DNA of 53,982 nucleotides from Bacillota bacterium (GCA_023436395.1 JAEZJJ010000056.1:1-53982), one strand, 5' to 3'. Positions 43,186 to 53,447 are shown, numbered from the stretch's first letter. A program made the numbers and translations. The notes: generated by a model not told the origin, from the sequence alone.

Positions 43186-44289
43186 TTATTTCTGTACAGT
43201 TTGGCTTTCACTAAAGCCTTCCCCTGCCTTATAAGTCATTATTTTACTTTGTTTTTCTCCAGCACAGTAATACTTAACTACAATAGCTTCTTCTGTTGTC
43301 CATGCAATATAGATTGTATCTTTTAGATTCTGTAATGCCTGATTACTTGGCATCTGACCTTCTTTCTCTAGAATAACATCTATAATCTTAACTGCTTTTC
43401 CAGTTATCAGATCTAGAATGTAGAAATCTCCATTTTCTCTTCCCATTACATACTGACTTGAAACCCTTAACATCTCAAACTCACTCTTTCCTAAGAGCGC
43501 TTTTACATCCATCTCACGTATACATTTTCCACTTGTATCATCATACATCTTTATTTGTTCACCATCAAAAAGTATAATGATGTGATTACCTCGCATACAA
43601 GCTGATGCACCTTCCTCGCTTGGTGGCCTTTCTGCCTGATCGACTACCTTACCCTCTCTAATATAGTAGGCGGCATCTGCATATTTTGTGGGCTCTTCTG
43701 TTGTCCACTGCCTAACTTGAACGAGTTCGCTACCCTCATCTGTATGCATCAATGTGATATTCCTAATCTTAAGTCCCTGATTTAAATAACACTTTATATC
43801 TGCAATTGTCTTTTTCCCATCCTTAGTACGTACCATGAGCTTTCCATTCTTCTGATCTACCGTGTATTTTCCCTCTAACTCTAGTTGCTGCTTTGTGCTA
43901 TTCCACTTTGCCCCCATTTCCATGGTTTCTTCTATAAAGCTTAATGGTACATAAGTAACGCCTTTTATTGTCTGGGGCGCTTCTGATAAAGTAATCTTTC
44001 TTCCATTTACTTCTGCTTCTTTTTTCCCTTTATAAAAACTAATTATATAACCTGCATCTACTAACTCGATCTTTCCAGATGCTTTATCAAACTTACACTC
44101 ATAGCCGAGAATCTCTGCTACTCCTTTTATGGGCAGCATAAAACTTTTTTGCTCCACCTTATATTCCTGTATGATCGTCCTTAGATTGCCATCGTAGAGC
44201 ACATTAATATCCTTTGTAGCTGCTCTTGTATTGACGACTAAAACTATGGCCAGTCCCATAATGCCTAAATACTTCTGCCAATTACTCAT
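43186..44289 (-). CDS. Secreted protein with copper-amine-oxidase N-terminal-type domain
   Basis: A 367-residue protein with a signal peptide or anchor (about 1-23), then a copper-amine-oxidase-N1-like domain (about 28-140: INVLYDGNLRTIIQEYKV, SFMLPIKGVAEILGYE, VTYVPLSFIEETMEMGAKW). In clostridia this domain is a common envelope module and is not an oxidase. The C-terminal 200 residues look like beta-propeller strands (NGDFYILDLITGKAVKIIDV). The ribosome site AAAGGAGCG is strong. Substrate or partner is unknown. Confidence 0.78.
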   Translation of the reverse strand: MSNWQKYLGIMGLAIVLVVNTRAATKDINVLYDGNLRTIIQEYKVEQKSFMLPIKGVAEILGYECKFDKASGKIELVDAGYIISFYKGKKEAEVNGRKITLSEAPQTIKGVTYVPLSFIEETMEMGAKWNSTKQQLELEGKYTVDQKNGKLMVRTKDGKKTIADIKCYLNQGLKIRNITLMHTDEGSELVQVRQWTTEEPTKYADAAYYIREGKVVDQAERPPSEEGASACMRGNHIIILFDGEQIKMYDDTSGKCIREMDVKALLGKSEFEMLRVSSQYVMGRENGDFYILDLITGKAVKIIDVILEKEGQMPSNQALQNLKDTIYIAWTTEEAIVVKYYCAGEKQSKIMTYKAGEGFSESQTVQK

Positions 44290-44445
44290 TTAAAACGCTC
44301 CTTTATATATTATTTTACTCTCTAGCCCATTCTCTTAACTGTCTTTATCTTTGACTATTATACATCTTATTCTTTTCTTCTAATTGGTTATTACACTTTC
44401 TTAATCAATTAGCAATCTTTTTGCCATTTATTTGTCACACAAAAA

Positions 44446-44486
44446 AGCCACTGCATGAGCTGGATTCGTCAGCTCATACAATGGCT
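44446..44486 (-). terminator. Terminator of the groESL operon
   Basis: AGCCACTGCATGAGCTG pairs with CAGCTCATACAATGGCT. On the minus strand TTTTTTG follows. It is about 110 bp beyond the groEL stop. The rest of 44290-44599 is non-coding. Confidence 0.8.
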
Positions 44487-44599
44487 CCTATTTACTTTTT
44501 GATCTACCACTAGCTTTGCTTGTTGATATTTGATATTTCTCTGCTACAAATGTGGTTCAAGTGCGTCTAATTAACTCTGACTTTGCTTGTATGGAGGAA

Positions 44600-46231
44600 T
44601 TACATCATTCCCATGCCACCCATTCCGCCCATTCCGCCTGGCATAGCTGGTTCATCTTTCTTAATATCAGCTACGATACATTCTGTTGTTAAGAATGTAG
44701 AAGCTACTGATGTTGCATTTTGAAGTGCACTTCTTGTTACTTTAGTTGGGTCGATAATACCACCCTCAATCATATTTACATATTCTTCTGTAAGTGCATT
44801 GAAACCTGTTCCTTTTTCAAGTTCTTTTACTTTATTAATAACAACTGCTGGCTCGAGACCTGCATTTGCTACGATTTGGTAAAGTGGAGATTCTAATGCT
44901 TTTAAGATAATACGTACACCTGTTTTTTCATCACCTGTTGTTGTATCTAATAAAGCTTTAACATCTTTAGCCACGTGGATATAGGTGCTACCACCACCAC
45001 CAATGATACCTTCTTCAACAGCTGCACGTGTAGCTGCAAGAGCATCTTCAATACGAAGTTTCTTTTCTTTCATTTCTGTTTCTGTTGCTGCACCAACTTT
45101 AATTACAGCTACACCACCAGCAAGTTTTGCAACTCTTTCTTGCATCTTTTCTTTATCAAAATCTGATGTAGATTGTTCGATTTGGTTACGGATAAGTGCA
45201 ACTCTTTCTTTAATTGCAGCTTTATCTCCAGCACCATCAACAATTACTGTATTTTCTTTTGTTACTTTAATACTTGCTGCACGACCAAGCATATCAACTG
45301 TAGCATCTTTAAGATCAAGACCTACTTCTTCAGAAATCACTGTACCACCAGTAAGGATAGCTATATCTTGAAGCATATCTTTTCTTCTATCACCAAAACC
45401 TGGAGCTTTAACAGCTACACAGTTGAATGTTCCACGAATTTTGTTTACTACTAATGTAGCAAGTGCTTCACCTTCTACATCTTCTGCAATGATAAGAAGC
45501 TTTGATCCTGTTTGAACGATTTGTTCAAGTACTGGTAAAATGTCTTGAATATTAGTGATTTTTTTATCTGTAATTAAGATGTATGGATTGTCAAATACAG
45601 CTTCCATTTTTTCTGTATCTGTAACCATATATGCAGATAAATAACCTCTATCAAATTGCATACCTTCTACAACATCTAATTCTGTTGTCATTGTTTTTGA
45701 TTCTTCTACTGTGATAACACCATCATTTGATACTTTTTCCATAGCATCAGCAATTAAGTTACCTACTTCATCATCTCCAGCTGAGATAGCTGCTACTCTA
45801 GCAATGTGATTTTTGCTATTAACTGTTTGGCTCATACCTTTAATAGATTCTACAGCTGCTTTTGTAGCTGCTTGCATACCACGACGTACAATAATTGGAT
45901 TAGCTCCTGCTGCAATATTTTTAAGACCTTCTGTAATCATGGCTTGAGCAAGTACTGTAGCTGTTGTAGTACCATCTCCAGCAACATCATTTGTTTTTGT
46001 AGCAACTTCTTTTACAAGTTGTGCACCGATATTTTCAAATGGATCTTCAAGTTCAATCTCTTTTGCAATAGATACACCGTCATTTGTAATAAGTGGCGTA
46101 CCAAAAGATTTATCTAATACAACATTACGACCTTTTGGTCCTAATGTTACTTTTACTGCATTTGCTAATTGATCTACACCTGATTGAAGTGATTGTCTTG
46201 CTTCTAATCCAAAACGAATTTGTTTTGCCAT
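44600..46231 (-). CDS. groEL: Chaperonin GroEL
   Basis: The 543-residue 60-kDa chaperonin subunit forms double seven-membered rings that fold proteins with ATP and GroES. Present are the nucleotide-binding VTLGPKGRNVVLD and NDGVSIAKEIELEDPFENIGAQLV..GDGTTTATVLA, the central AAVEEGIIGGGG hinge block, and the flexible GGM-rich tail (PGGMGGMGGMGMM). GGGAGGC precedes the start. It lies 139 bp after groES and is under the same CIRCE-controlled promoter. Confidence 0.98.
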   Translation of the reverse strand: MAKQIRFGLEARQSLQSGVDQLANAVKVTLGPKGRNVVLDKSFGTPLITNDGVSIAKEIELEDPFENIGAQLVKEVATKTNDVAGDGTTTATVLAQAMITEGLKNIAAGANPIIVRRGMQAATKAAVESIKGMSQTVNSKNHIARVAAISAGDDEVGNLIADAMEKVSNDGVITVEESKTMTTELDVVEGMQFDRGYLSAYMVTDTEKMEAVFDNPYILITDKKITNIQDILPVLEQIVQTGSKLLIIAEDVEGEALATLVVNKIRGTFNCVAVKAPGFGDRRKDMLQDIAILTGGTVISEEVGLDLKDATVDMLGRAASIKVTKENTVIVDGAGDKAAIKERVALIRNQIEQSTSDFDKEKMQERVAKLAGGVAVIKVGAATETEMKEKKLRIEDALAATRAAVEEGIIGGGGSTYIHVAKDVKALLDTTTGDEKTGVRIILKALESPLYQIVANAGLEPAVVINKVKELEKGTGFNALTEEYVNMIEGGIIDPTKVTRSALQNATSVASTFLTTECIVADIKKDEPAMPGGMGGMGGMGMM

Positions 46232-46370
46232 GTTTATAGCCTCCCTAAATTAATGTTTTTATTCATACAGTTAGTTATTAACCATCTACTTTATTCTTAA
46301 TACATAATAACCCTTACTCAAAATGATATCAGATATATAATTGCATCAGTATCTATATCGGTTGAAATTA

Positions 46371-46655
46371 TTATTCAACGATAGCTAGAATATCACCTTG
46401 ACGAACAATAACATACTCTTCTTTGTCTAATGTTACTTCTGTTCCTGCATATTTTGAGTAAATTACTTTATCTCCAACTTTTACTTGCATTTCTACTTTT
46501 TGACCATCTACGATTCCACCAGGTCCTACTGCTACAACTACTGCTTCTTGTGGTTTTTCTTTAGCAGTCCCTGTTAAAATGATTCCTGATTGTGTTTTTT
46601 CTTCTGCCTCAAGATGTTTGATCACAACTCTGTCGCTTAATGGTTTTAAGTTCAT
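46371..46655 (-). CDS. groES: Co-chaperonin GroES
   Basis: The 94-residue lid of the GroEL chamber, with LKPLSDRVVIK at the N-terminus, the mobile loop EEKTQSGIILTGTAKEKPQ, and YSKYAGTEV. Start ATG 46655 follows GGAGG. Length is standard for the family. It is the first gene of the heat-shock operon. Confidence 0.98.
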   Translation of the reverse strand: MNLKPLSDRVVIKHLEAEEKTQSGIILTGTAKEKPQEAVVVAVGPGGIVDGQKVEMQVKVGDKVIYSKYAGTEVTLDKEEYVIVRQGDILAIVE

Positions 46656-46699
46656 AAAGAAAACCTCCCTATTTATAGTTATAATTATTTTTATATTTA

Positions 46700-46726
46700 T
46701 TAGCACTCACTAAAGTCGAGTGCTAA
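46700..46726. promoter_or_regulatory. CIRCE operator (HrcA binding site)
   Basis: A perfect TTAGCACTC-N9-GAGTGCTAA inverted repeat. It lies between the groES start and its promoter, the standard site for HrcA repression relieved by heat shock. No hrcA gene is in the window. Confidence 0.97.
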
Positions 46727-46738
46727 TTGATATTTATA

Positions 46739-46767
46739 ATATTATGGTATTATAAGTTAGAATGCAA
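46739..46767 (-). promoter_or_regulatory. groESL promoter
   Basis: On the minus strand TTGCAT (46762-46767) and TAATAT (46739-46744) are 17 bp apart, with CIRCE just downstream of the -10, as in other HrcA-controlled promoters. The remaining sequence to 46971 is AT-rich with no gene. Confidence 0.75.
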
Positions 46768-46971
46768 ATATGTTTTTTACCTATTTTTAGTAGTTTTAGT
46801 TCATTTTGATTTATTTACTTATATTTTCTCTTAATTACATTGTATTTTAATCATTTTCTCTTTTTTTCTTCCTTATTTATCCTTTTGATTCGTTTTTGAT
46901 ATCGTCAAGTATTAGAACTTTTGATTAGCTATTGAGTTACTCATTTAAATTTATTAGTTAGTTTTATATAG

Positions 46972-47862
46972 TTAACTCTTCTTTGCTTCTTTAAAAAGCC
47001 CATTTTCCCTACCATAAAAAAAGAGATATTGCTGTGCATAACCTGCTAGGTCTCCAAAATAATCTCCTGCAAACTTTTGAATTTCCTCTATCTTTGTTTC
47101 TTTTCCCTCAAAGTAGATTCCTTCCATTACTCTCTTAATCCATACATCTGTGGGAAATAGTTCCATTCTAGAATAAGCAAATAATAGAATACAATCTGCT
47201 ACCTTAGGTCCCACTCCCTTTATAGTCATAAGCTTTGCCTTAGCCTCTTCAATAGGCATAATAAATAAATCATTAAGTATAATATCTCCATTTAATACTT
47301 TTTGACATGCATCTAATATATAAGGTGCCCTAAATCCTACCTTACAGTCTCTTAAATCAGCCTCGGTAGCATGAGATAGTTCTTTAGGTGTTGGAAATGC
47401 ATAATAATATTCTCCTATACTTTCTGTTTGATTAATAGGAAAGCCAAACTTATTAGATATATTATTTAAACAAGCTTTAATATGAGGAATAGATTTATTC
47501 TGTGAAACAATAAAAGAAATTAACATTTCCCATGGGTCTTGACGCAGAATACGGATTCCATTGCCAAAAGCTACAGCTTTTGCCATCCATTCATCTTTAG
47601 CGGCTAATGTTGTGGCAATATGCTCATAATCAGTACTTACATCAAAATATGGCCCCCATATTTCTTCTACCTCACTAGCAGTTGTATTATAAATGATTAC
47701 ACTACTCGAATCTGGCTGTTGGGTAATCTTAATTAACTTCTGTTTTGCATTTAAAAGATAGCTATGATCTGAAATTTTTTCAAAGCAAAAAACTTGTCCA
47801 CTTTCAAGAATTTGTCCAATATTAAAGTGACTTACATGATTGAGAATTACCATATTATTCAT
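46972..47862 (-). CDS. 8-oxoguanine DNA glycosylase/AP lyase (OGG1-like)
   Basis: The 296-residue base-excision-repair enzyme has an N-terminal OGG_N-like domain with SGQVFCFEK, and a helix-hairpin-helix GPD domain (LMTIKGVGPKVADCILLFAY..ELFPTDVWIKRVME). The Lys of G-V-G-P-K-V-A-D-C and the Asp of P-T-D-V-W are the expected catalytic pair. It removes 8-oxoG from DNA. The start is uncertain among GTG 47871, ATG 47862 and ATG 47853; 47862 has a moderate ribosome site. Confidence 0.88.
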   Translation of the reverse strand: MNNMVILNHVSHFNIGQILESGQVFCFEKISDHSYLLNAKQKLIKITQQPDSSSVIIYNTTASEVEEIWGPYFDVSTDYEHIATTLAAKDEWMAKAVAFGNGIRILRQDPWEMLISFIVSQNKSIPHIKACLNNISNKFGFPINQTESIGEYYYAFPTPKELSHATEADLRDCKVGFRAPYILDACQKVLNGDIILNDLFIMPIEEAKAKLMTIKGVGPKVADCILLFAYSRMELFPTDVWIKRVMEGIYFEGKETKIEEIQKFAGDYFGDLAGYAQQYLFFYGRENGLFKEAKKS

Positions 47863-48119
47863 GTTCCACACCCTTTACTTTTCATTCATTTATATTATTA
47901 CCAGTTGATGAATTAATATCCAGATTTATATATTTTTGTCTCCTTGCTGCTAAATGCTTGTTAATTTTTCTTTTATATTATCATAAAAAATAATATTTTA
48001 CACTTATTAGTCCAAAACTATTTTATTTTTCTCAAATATAAATTTCATGGCTGAATTTTTATTAATATTGTATAATAATAACAGTATTATTAATTTCTTA
48101 TCCAAGAAGGGAGTTTTTC

Positions 48120-48884
48120 ATGAAAGATACAATTTATACTATTCCTTTAACTGATGCTTTTCATGCAGAGGATGAGTGTCCTTTTTGTTATATAAAACGC
48201 AAATTAGAACAAGATGCGATTTCTTTTATTTTAGGCTGTGCTTATATGGAGGATGATATCCGTGCCACTACTGACCAAATGGGTTTTTGTAGTGAACATT
48301 ATAAAAAGATGTATGATTACGGTAATCGTCTTGGTATGGCTCTGATGTTACATACTCACTACGTTGCGCTTCAAAAGGAATTAACAAAAAAAATAGAAGC
48401 CTTCACACCTTCTAAAACAGGTATGCTCGCTAAGTTTAAAAAAGCTAAAACAATGGATGAATTAGTCGGCAATCCTATTAGTGAATGGGTAAAAGAACAA
48501 AATCATACTTGCTATGTCTGTGACTATATAGATAAGAACTTTATTCGCTATATGAATACTTTCTTCTATTTAATTGAAACAAACCCAGAATTCATGACTC
48601 TTTTTAGGGACTGTAAAGGATTTTGTGTAACTCATTTTGGAGATTTAATGGCTCTTTCAGATACTTTAGTATCAGAAAAAGCTAAACCTGAATTTTATAG
48701 CCTCATATTCGAAAAGATGCAAACTAATCTTAAACGCATTGAAGATGATTTATCTTGGTTTATTGATAAATACGATTACCGTAATAAAGATGCTGATTGG
48801 AAAACTTCTAAAGATGCAATCCCCCGCAGTATTCAAAAACTTGTTGGTATCTATGTACAAGATGCGCCTTTTAAAGAAAAATAA
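48120..48884 (+). CDS. DUF6062 family protein
   Basis: The 254-residue soluble protein opens MKDTIYTIPLTDAFHAEDECPFCYI and has further conserved Cys/His sites (GFCSEHYKKMYDYGNRLGMA, HTCYVCDYI, GFCVTHFG). The pattern of C-P-F-C, C-x-x-H, C-x-x-C and C-x-x-H hints at metal binding. The family is widespread in Clostridia with no assigned role. AGAAGGGAG precedes the ATG. A TATAAT box near 48070 may be its promoter. Confidence 0.75.
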   Translation: MKDTIYTIPLTDAFHAEDECPFCYIKRKLEQDAISFILGCAYMEDDIRATTDQMGFCSEHYKKMYDYGNRLGMALMLHTHYVALQKELTKKIEAFTPSKTGMLAKFKKAKTMDELVGNPISEWVKEQNHTCYVCDYIDKNFIRYMNTFFYLIETNPEFMTLFRDCKGFCVTHFGDLMALSDTLVSEKAKPEFYSLIFEKMQTNLKRIEDDLSWFIDKYDYRNKDADWKTSKDAIPRSIQKLVGIYVQDAPFKEK

Positions 48885-48892
48885 ATATCCAT

Positions 48893-48943
48893 AAAAAAGG
48901 ATTCACAGGAATATTTCTCATTTTCCTTATGAATCCTTTTTTT
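48893..48943. terminator. Bidirectional terminator
   Basis: AAAAAAGGATTCACAGGAA pairs with TTCCTTATGAATCCTTTTTT. It serves the converging genes at 48120 and 48942. Confidence 0.8.
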
Positions 48944-49964
48944 ATGACCATTCTTTTAATTCATAGTCAAATTTTAGCTCCTCAACTTCTTCTATCATCT
49001 GCATGCGCTGGTTCTTCCATTTATCTTCTATTTCTCTTTTCATATCTTGATAAACCCAGGGAATGGCTAATTTCATATCTTGATAAAGTTTATTAATGGC
49101 TTTCTTGCCTGACCTTCTTATAACATATCTCCGACCATCTTTCATGTGAATAAAAATACTATAGTTTTTCTGATAAATCCATATCATTACTCCCGTTGGT
49201 AAGATACATAAATGTTCACTAAAGTCTATAAACCATTTTTCTGTAATTCTATAATTTCTTCCTCGTTTAATGATTTGATCTCTTTCTATTCTTAATAAAG
49301 CTTCTTTCCAGTTGGATTCAACTCTATAAGTTTTTCCTTTAATTCTTCTAATCCCTAATGTGTATAATAAGTATTTAAAGGTTTGTCCTAATAGTATGAG
49401 CCATAGAACTATTCCTACTAAAATAACTACTCTATATTTAATAAGCACCTCTTCCTCTTCAAAAGTAAATACTTTATCTAGAAAGTCTATTTCATTCACT
49501 TGTTCTTTATATGTATGATTTAAATCTTTAATGACGCCTAATAGAAGATTTTCATAATCTATCAACGCATCTTTATCTTGAATACTTAAGAGTCTACCTT
49601 CTCCTAACAAATATTCTGGATCTATTTCTTTGTCACTTGGATATATAGCCAAAATGTATTTACCTTGTAATTCCCCTAAGTAAATTGTGCTTTCTTTATT
49701 CTCTTCGTCCTTATTATTCTCTGAGTGAATTTCATACCCTGTATTAATAAAATTGATTTTTTCAGCTCTTACTAGAGGAAATAGCTTATGAGATGAATGC
49801 TGCATATCATATGTATGAATTGTGTTAATCCCTAACCATACTGATTTACTAAATTCTAAAGTAGGTGCTATACCCATACTTATTACTATAAGTAGTATTC
49901 CCCAAATGCCTGCTTGTATCATGCTATATTTTCTTATATCTTGTTGTAATCTTCTCTCTTGCAT
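48942..49964 (-). CDS. Membrane protein of unknown function
   Basis: The 340-residue protein has two membrane helices (about 13-33 and 177-200) with roughly 140 residues outside the membrane between them. Its cytosolic C-terminal part (about 210-340) is rich in Lys/Arg, with strand-turn-strand patterns (MIWIYQKNYSIFIHMKDGRR) that resemble a PH-like fold, then a coiled coil. I do not recognise the family. The stop overlaps the terminator. GAGGGAAAAA precedes the start. Confidence 0.65.
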   Translation of the reverse strand: MQERRLQQDIRKYSMIQAGIWGILLIVISMGIAPTLEFSKSVWLGINTIHTYDMQHSSHKLFPLVRAEKINFINTGYEIHSENNKDEENKESTIYLGELQGKYILAIYPSDKEIDPEYLLGEGRLLSIQDKDALIDYENLLLGVIKDLNHTYKEQVNEIDFLDKVFTFEEEEVLIKYRVVILVGIVLWLILLGQTFKYLLYTLGIRRIKGKTYRVESNWKEALLRIERDQIIKRGRNYRITEKWFIDFSEHLCILPTGVMIWIYQKNYSIFIHMKDGRRYVIRRSGKKAINKLYQDMKLAIPWVYQDMKREIEDKWKNQRMQMIEEVEELKFDYELKEWS

Positions 49965-50104
49965 TTTTTCCCTCTAATATTTCTTTTGACTAAGTTTATT
50001 TTAAGGGGAACTACTTTAGTCCCCCTTAAAATTCTACATTAATTTTCCTAACTCGTCTATTAAATTCTAATATATTTTAAATACTTCTCTGCTACTTATT
50101 CTCT

Positions 50105-52711
50105 CTACTTACTTCTTATCTCCCTAACCTTTCTATAACCTTGAATCATGAGAGTTGGTATAAAGGCAGCAATAGATACAATCCCGACCTCTTTTATTCC
50201 TAAACCTGATACCATGAAAAATGGTTGTAATATTTCTATTACCAAAATACAGCTTAGTAAGATTCCTCCTACTATCACAGCTCCCCAAATATATCTATTT
50301 GTAAATACTCCTATTTTAAATAAACTTTCCTCAGCTCGACAATTAAAACTGTGACATAACCTAGCAATACATAATGTTGCAAAGGCCATAGTTGCTCCCA
50401 AACCTTCAGATATTTGAGTTCCCATATTAAAAGCAATCATTGTGGAAATAAAAATGCAGGTACTTTCAGCAAAGAGTTTAACAATAAACTCTTTATTAAA
50501 AAATGAAGCCTTACTATCCCTAGGGGGGTCATTCATAACATTTGCTGTATTATTTTCTAATCCAATGGCTATTGCTGGCAAGCTATCTGTTATAAGATTC
50601 ATAAATAAAAGTTGAACAGCTGCAAAGGGTCTAGGTAAATTAAGTATTACTGCATAAAGTACACACATAATTCCTGCTAAGTTGCCCGATAATAAGAAAA
50701 AAATAGCATAGGTAATGTTCTTGAATAGCTTCCTTCCATTTGAAACAGCCTTAATAATAGTAGCAAAGTTATCATCAGCTAGAATCATATCTGCTGCCTG
50801 TTTAGAAACTTCTGTGCCTGTTATTCCCATAGCAATGCCTATATCTGCTTTTCGAAGTGCAGGGGCATCATTTACCCCATCTCCTGTCATAGCAACAATG
50901 TGGCCTTTTCTCTGCCATGCTTCCACTATCTTAATCTTATGAGCAGGAGATACTCTAGCATAAACTGAAATTTTATCTAGCCTTTTATCTAGTTCATCTT
51001 CTGATATCTGTTCTAGCTCTATGCCATCCACTGATTCATCTTCCTCACTAAATATCCCTACCTTTTTTGCTATGCTTACAGCTGTTGTTTTGTAGTCTCC
51101 TGTAATCATAATCGGTTTGATACCTGCTCTCATGCACTCCTCTACTGCAAACTTTGTTTCCTCTCTAGGAGGATCCATCATAGAGACTAATCCCAAAAAT
51201 GTATAGTCATATTCATCCTCTAAGGTAATTTCCTTATATTCCTTGAATACCTTATAAGCAAATCCTAGTACTCTAAGACCTCCATTTGAAAATTCCTGAT
51301 TAACCTTATTGATTCTTTCTTTATCCTTCTCCTTGATATCTTCTATCCTCCCACAGCGCCCTATTGTATTAATACGCTCTAATAAAACATCGGTAGCTCC
51401 TTTTGTAAATAAAATGTATTTGTTATCTATATAATGTAGCGTACTCATTAACTTCCTATCAGAATCAAATGGAATTTCTGCTTCTCTCTTAATTTCTTCT
51501 CTGGTCTTTAGTTCATCAATATCATAATACTCTGCTATATTAACCAGTGCAATTTCTGTAGGATCTCCCATCTCCTCCTTATCCAAAGTAATAGAGTCAT
51601 TACATAAAACACAAGCTTTTAAAATATATTCATCTGTTATGTTATTTTTATTTAATGCTTTAGCATCTACTATGCAATCTTCTCTATAAAAATGTTGTAC
51701 TGTCATTTTATTTTGTGTTAAAGTTCCTGTTTTATCTGAGCAAATAATTGAAACGGATCCTAAGCTTTCTGCTGCCTTTAATTCTTTAATAATTGCCTTT
51801 TCATTAGCTAACTTCTGTGTTCCCATAGCTAATACAATAGTCACAATTGAACTTAATGCTTCTGGAATAGCTGCCACTGCTAATGCTACTGCTAATACTA
51901 ATGCCTCTATAAAAGGAGTTTTCCTATATAAACTTAATAGAAAAATAATAGTACATATAAATAAAATAAGAATAGCTAATTTCTTACTAAATGCGTCAAT
52001 GCTTACTTGAAGAGGTGTCTGGCCTAGTTCTGTTTTATTCATTAATCCTGCAATCTTTCCTGTTTCCGTCTGCATTCCTATAGTTGTTACAACAACTTCA
52101 GCTCTACCATAAGTAACCATTGAACCTGCAAACACCATATTTTTTCTATCCCCTAAAGCAATAGTTTCTTCCTCTATCACTCTACTTTCTTTGTTAATTC
52201 CCTCTGCTTCTCCTGTAAGAGCACTTTCGTTCACCTTTAAAGAATAGTTAGATACAATGCGACCATCTGCAGCAACTATATCTCCTGCCTCTAGTAATAT
52301 AATATCTCCTGGTACTAAATCCTCAGATGGAACTTCAATTATTTTTTCACATCTTTTAACTCTAGTAATAGGCGCTATTAATGATTTGAGTTCACTTAAT
52401 GATTTTTGTGCTTTTAAATATTGAGTAGTTCCTAATATTGCATTAAGTACAATAACGACTGAGATAACAATTAAATTCTCAATATCACCCATAAAAAAGG
52501 ATATCGTTGCAGCTATTAGTAAAATGACTACCAGTACATCCTTAAATTGTTCTATGAAAATCTTTACAATTCCCTTTTTCTCACCCTCAACCAATATATT
52601 CTTTCCAAATGCCTCTTGTTTTTCCGCTACTTCTCTATCTGTTAATCCCTTTGAACTAGTACCTAATACTTTATATACTTCATCAACTTCTAAATTATAT
52701 ATTTGCTTCAT
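50105..52711 (-). CDS. P-type Ca2+-transporting ATPase (PMR1/PacL-like)
   Basis: An 868-residue P2-type ATPase: cation-ATPase N domain (1-70), actuator T-G-E (166-168), M4 motif P-E-A-L (283-286, where most calcium pumps have P-E-G-L), phosphorylation site D326 in S-D-K-T-G-T-L-T, hinge MTGDGVNDAPALRKADIGIAM, and M6 N-L-I-T-D-S. The M4/M6 pattern fits a single Ca2+ (or Mn2+) site as in PMR1. It exports Ca2+ from the cytosol using ATP. GGAGGAG precedes the ATG. It is monocistronic. Confidence 0.92.
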   Translation of the reverse strand: MKQIYNLEVDEVYKVLGTSSKGLTDREVAEKQEAFGKNILVEGEKKGIVKIFIEQFKDVLVVILLIAATISFFMGDIENLIVISVVIVLNAILGTTQYLKAQKSLSELKSLIAPITRVKRCEKIIEVPSEDLVPGDIILLEAGDIVAADGRIVSNYSLKVNESALTGEAEGINKESRVIEEETIALGDRKNMVFAGSMVTYGRAEVVVTTIGMQTETGKIAGLMNKTELGQTPLQVSIDAFSKKLAILILFICTIIFLLSLYRKTPFIEALVLAVALAVAAIPEALSSIVTIVLAMGTQKLANEKAIIKELKAAESLGSVSIICSDKTGTLTQNKMTVQHFYREDCIVDAKALNKNNITDEYILKACVLCNDSITLDKEEMGDPTEIALVNIAEYYDIDELKTREEIKREAEIPFDSDRKLMSTLHYIDNKYILFTKGATDVLLERINTIGRCGRIEDIKEKDKERINKVNQEFSNGGLRVLGFAYKVFKEYKEITLEDEYDYTFLGLVSMMDPPREETKFAVEECMRAGIKPIMITGDYKTTAVSIAKKVGIFSEEDESVDGIELEQISEDELDKRLDKISVYARVSPAHKIKIVEAWQRKGHIVAMTGDGVNDAPALRKADIGIAMGITGTEVSKQAADMILADDNFATIIKAVSNGRKLFKNITYAIFFLLSGNLAGIMCVLYAVILNLPRPFAAVQLLFMNLITDSLPAIAIGLENNTANVMNDPPRDSKASFFNKEFIVKLFAESTCIFISTMIAFNMGTQISEGLGATMAFATLCIARLCHSFNCRAEESLFKIGVFTNRYIWGAVIVGGILLSCILVIEILQPFFMVSGLGIKEVGIVSIAAFIPTLMIQGYRKVREIRSK

Positions 52712-52763
52712 AATCTCCTCCTTCCTCTATATACTATATTTTGATGTATAAATAATTAGTAAT

Positions 52764-52809
52764 AAAAAAAGTAGTTATAGATATTTTTTAATATCGATAA
52801 CTACTTTTT
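52764..52809 (-). terminator. Terminator of the rRNA/tRNA operon
   Basis: AAAAGTAGTTATAGATATT pairs with AATATCGATAACTACTTTT. On the minus strand it follows the last tRNA and is upstream of the ATPase gene. Confidence 0.7.
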
Positions 52810-52911
52810 AAGTTTTTCCTATATTAAACTTGTGCATTAGATTGTATAGATCTTATTATTACTACATGCAAAAAAAGTACACCTAATCGTGTACTTTACT
52901 TTATATTAATA

Positions 52912-52967
<56 letters not shown>

Positions 52968-52984
<17 letters not shown>

Positions 52985-53116
52985 GTATTCAGTTTGTTGA
53001 TGCCAGAGCTACGAGCTCCGCCCGAATGCTCTGTCTATCCTCATCGTTTCACGAGTGAGGATCATGAATTGAGCCACATCGGCGTATTCAGTTTGTTGAT
53101 GAATTGAGCCACATCA
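52968..53116. repeat. Partial tRNA-Thr duplication with inserted hairpin segment
   Basis: A 35-bp unit AATTGAGCCACATCGGCGTA.. occurs at 52968-53002 (the tRNA-Thr 5' part plus leader) and at 53067-53101, followed by a third, partial unit (53102-53116). Between the first two units lies a 64-bp segment with two hairpins: CAGAGC/GCTCTG (53004-53033) and ATCCTCA/TGAGGAT (53037-53062). Confidence 0.8.
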
Positions 53117-53137
53117 TCAATAACAAAACTTGTTAAA

Positions 53138-53210
53138 TGGGACCTATAGGGCTCGAACCTATGACCCTCTGCTTGTAAGGCAGATGCTCTCCCAGCTGAG
53201 CTAAGATCCC
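53138..53210 (-). tRNA. tRNA-Val (TAC)
   Basis: A 73-nt cloverleaf. Acceptor GGGATCT/AGGTCCC with a G-U pair, anticodon loop CTTACAA, T loop TTCGAGC. No encoded CCA. Confidence 0.95.
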
Positions 53211-53331
53211 TGGGCTATAAATTTAACAACTGCTTAACTATAGTAGCACATATCTAACAAGCATTCAAGCAGTTTTTAGCGCTACATTACACCTTTATTT
53301 TCTATAAAGTACAAATTTTCACTCAAAAATA

Positions 53332-53405
53332 CGACCCAGAAGGGACTCGAACCCTCGACCTCCGCCGTGACAGGGCGGCGCTCTAACCAACTGAGCCACT
53401 GGGCC
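53332..53405 (-). tRNA. tRNA-Asp (GTC)
   Basis: A 74-nt cloverleaf. Acceptor GGCCCAG/CTGGGTC, discriminator G, anticodon loop CTGTCAC, T loop TTCGAGT. No encoded CCA. Confidence 0.95.
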
Positions 53406-53447
53406 AACTTAATTCTTCTAATTACTAGGTAATCTTTTATATAACAG

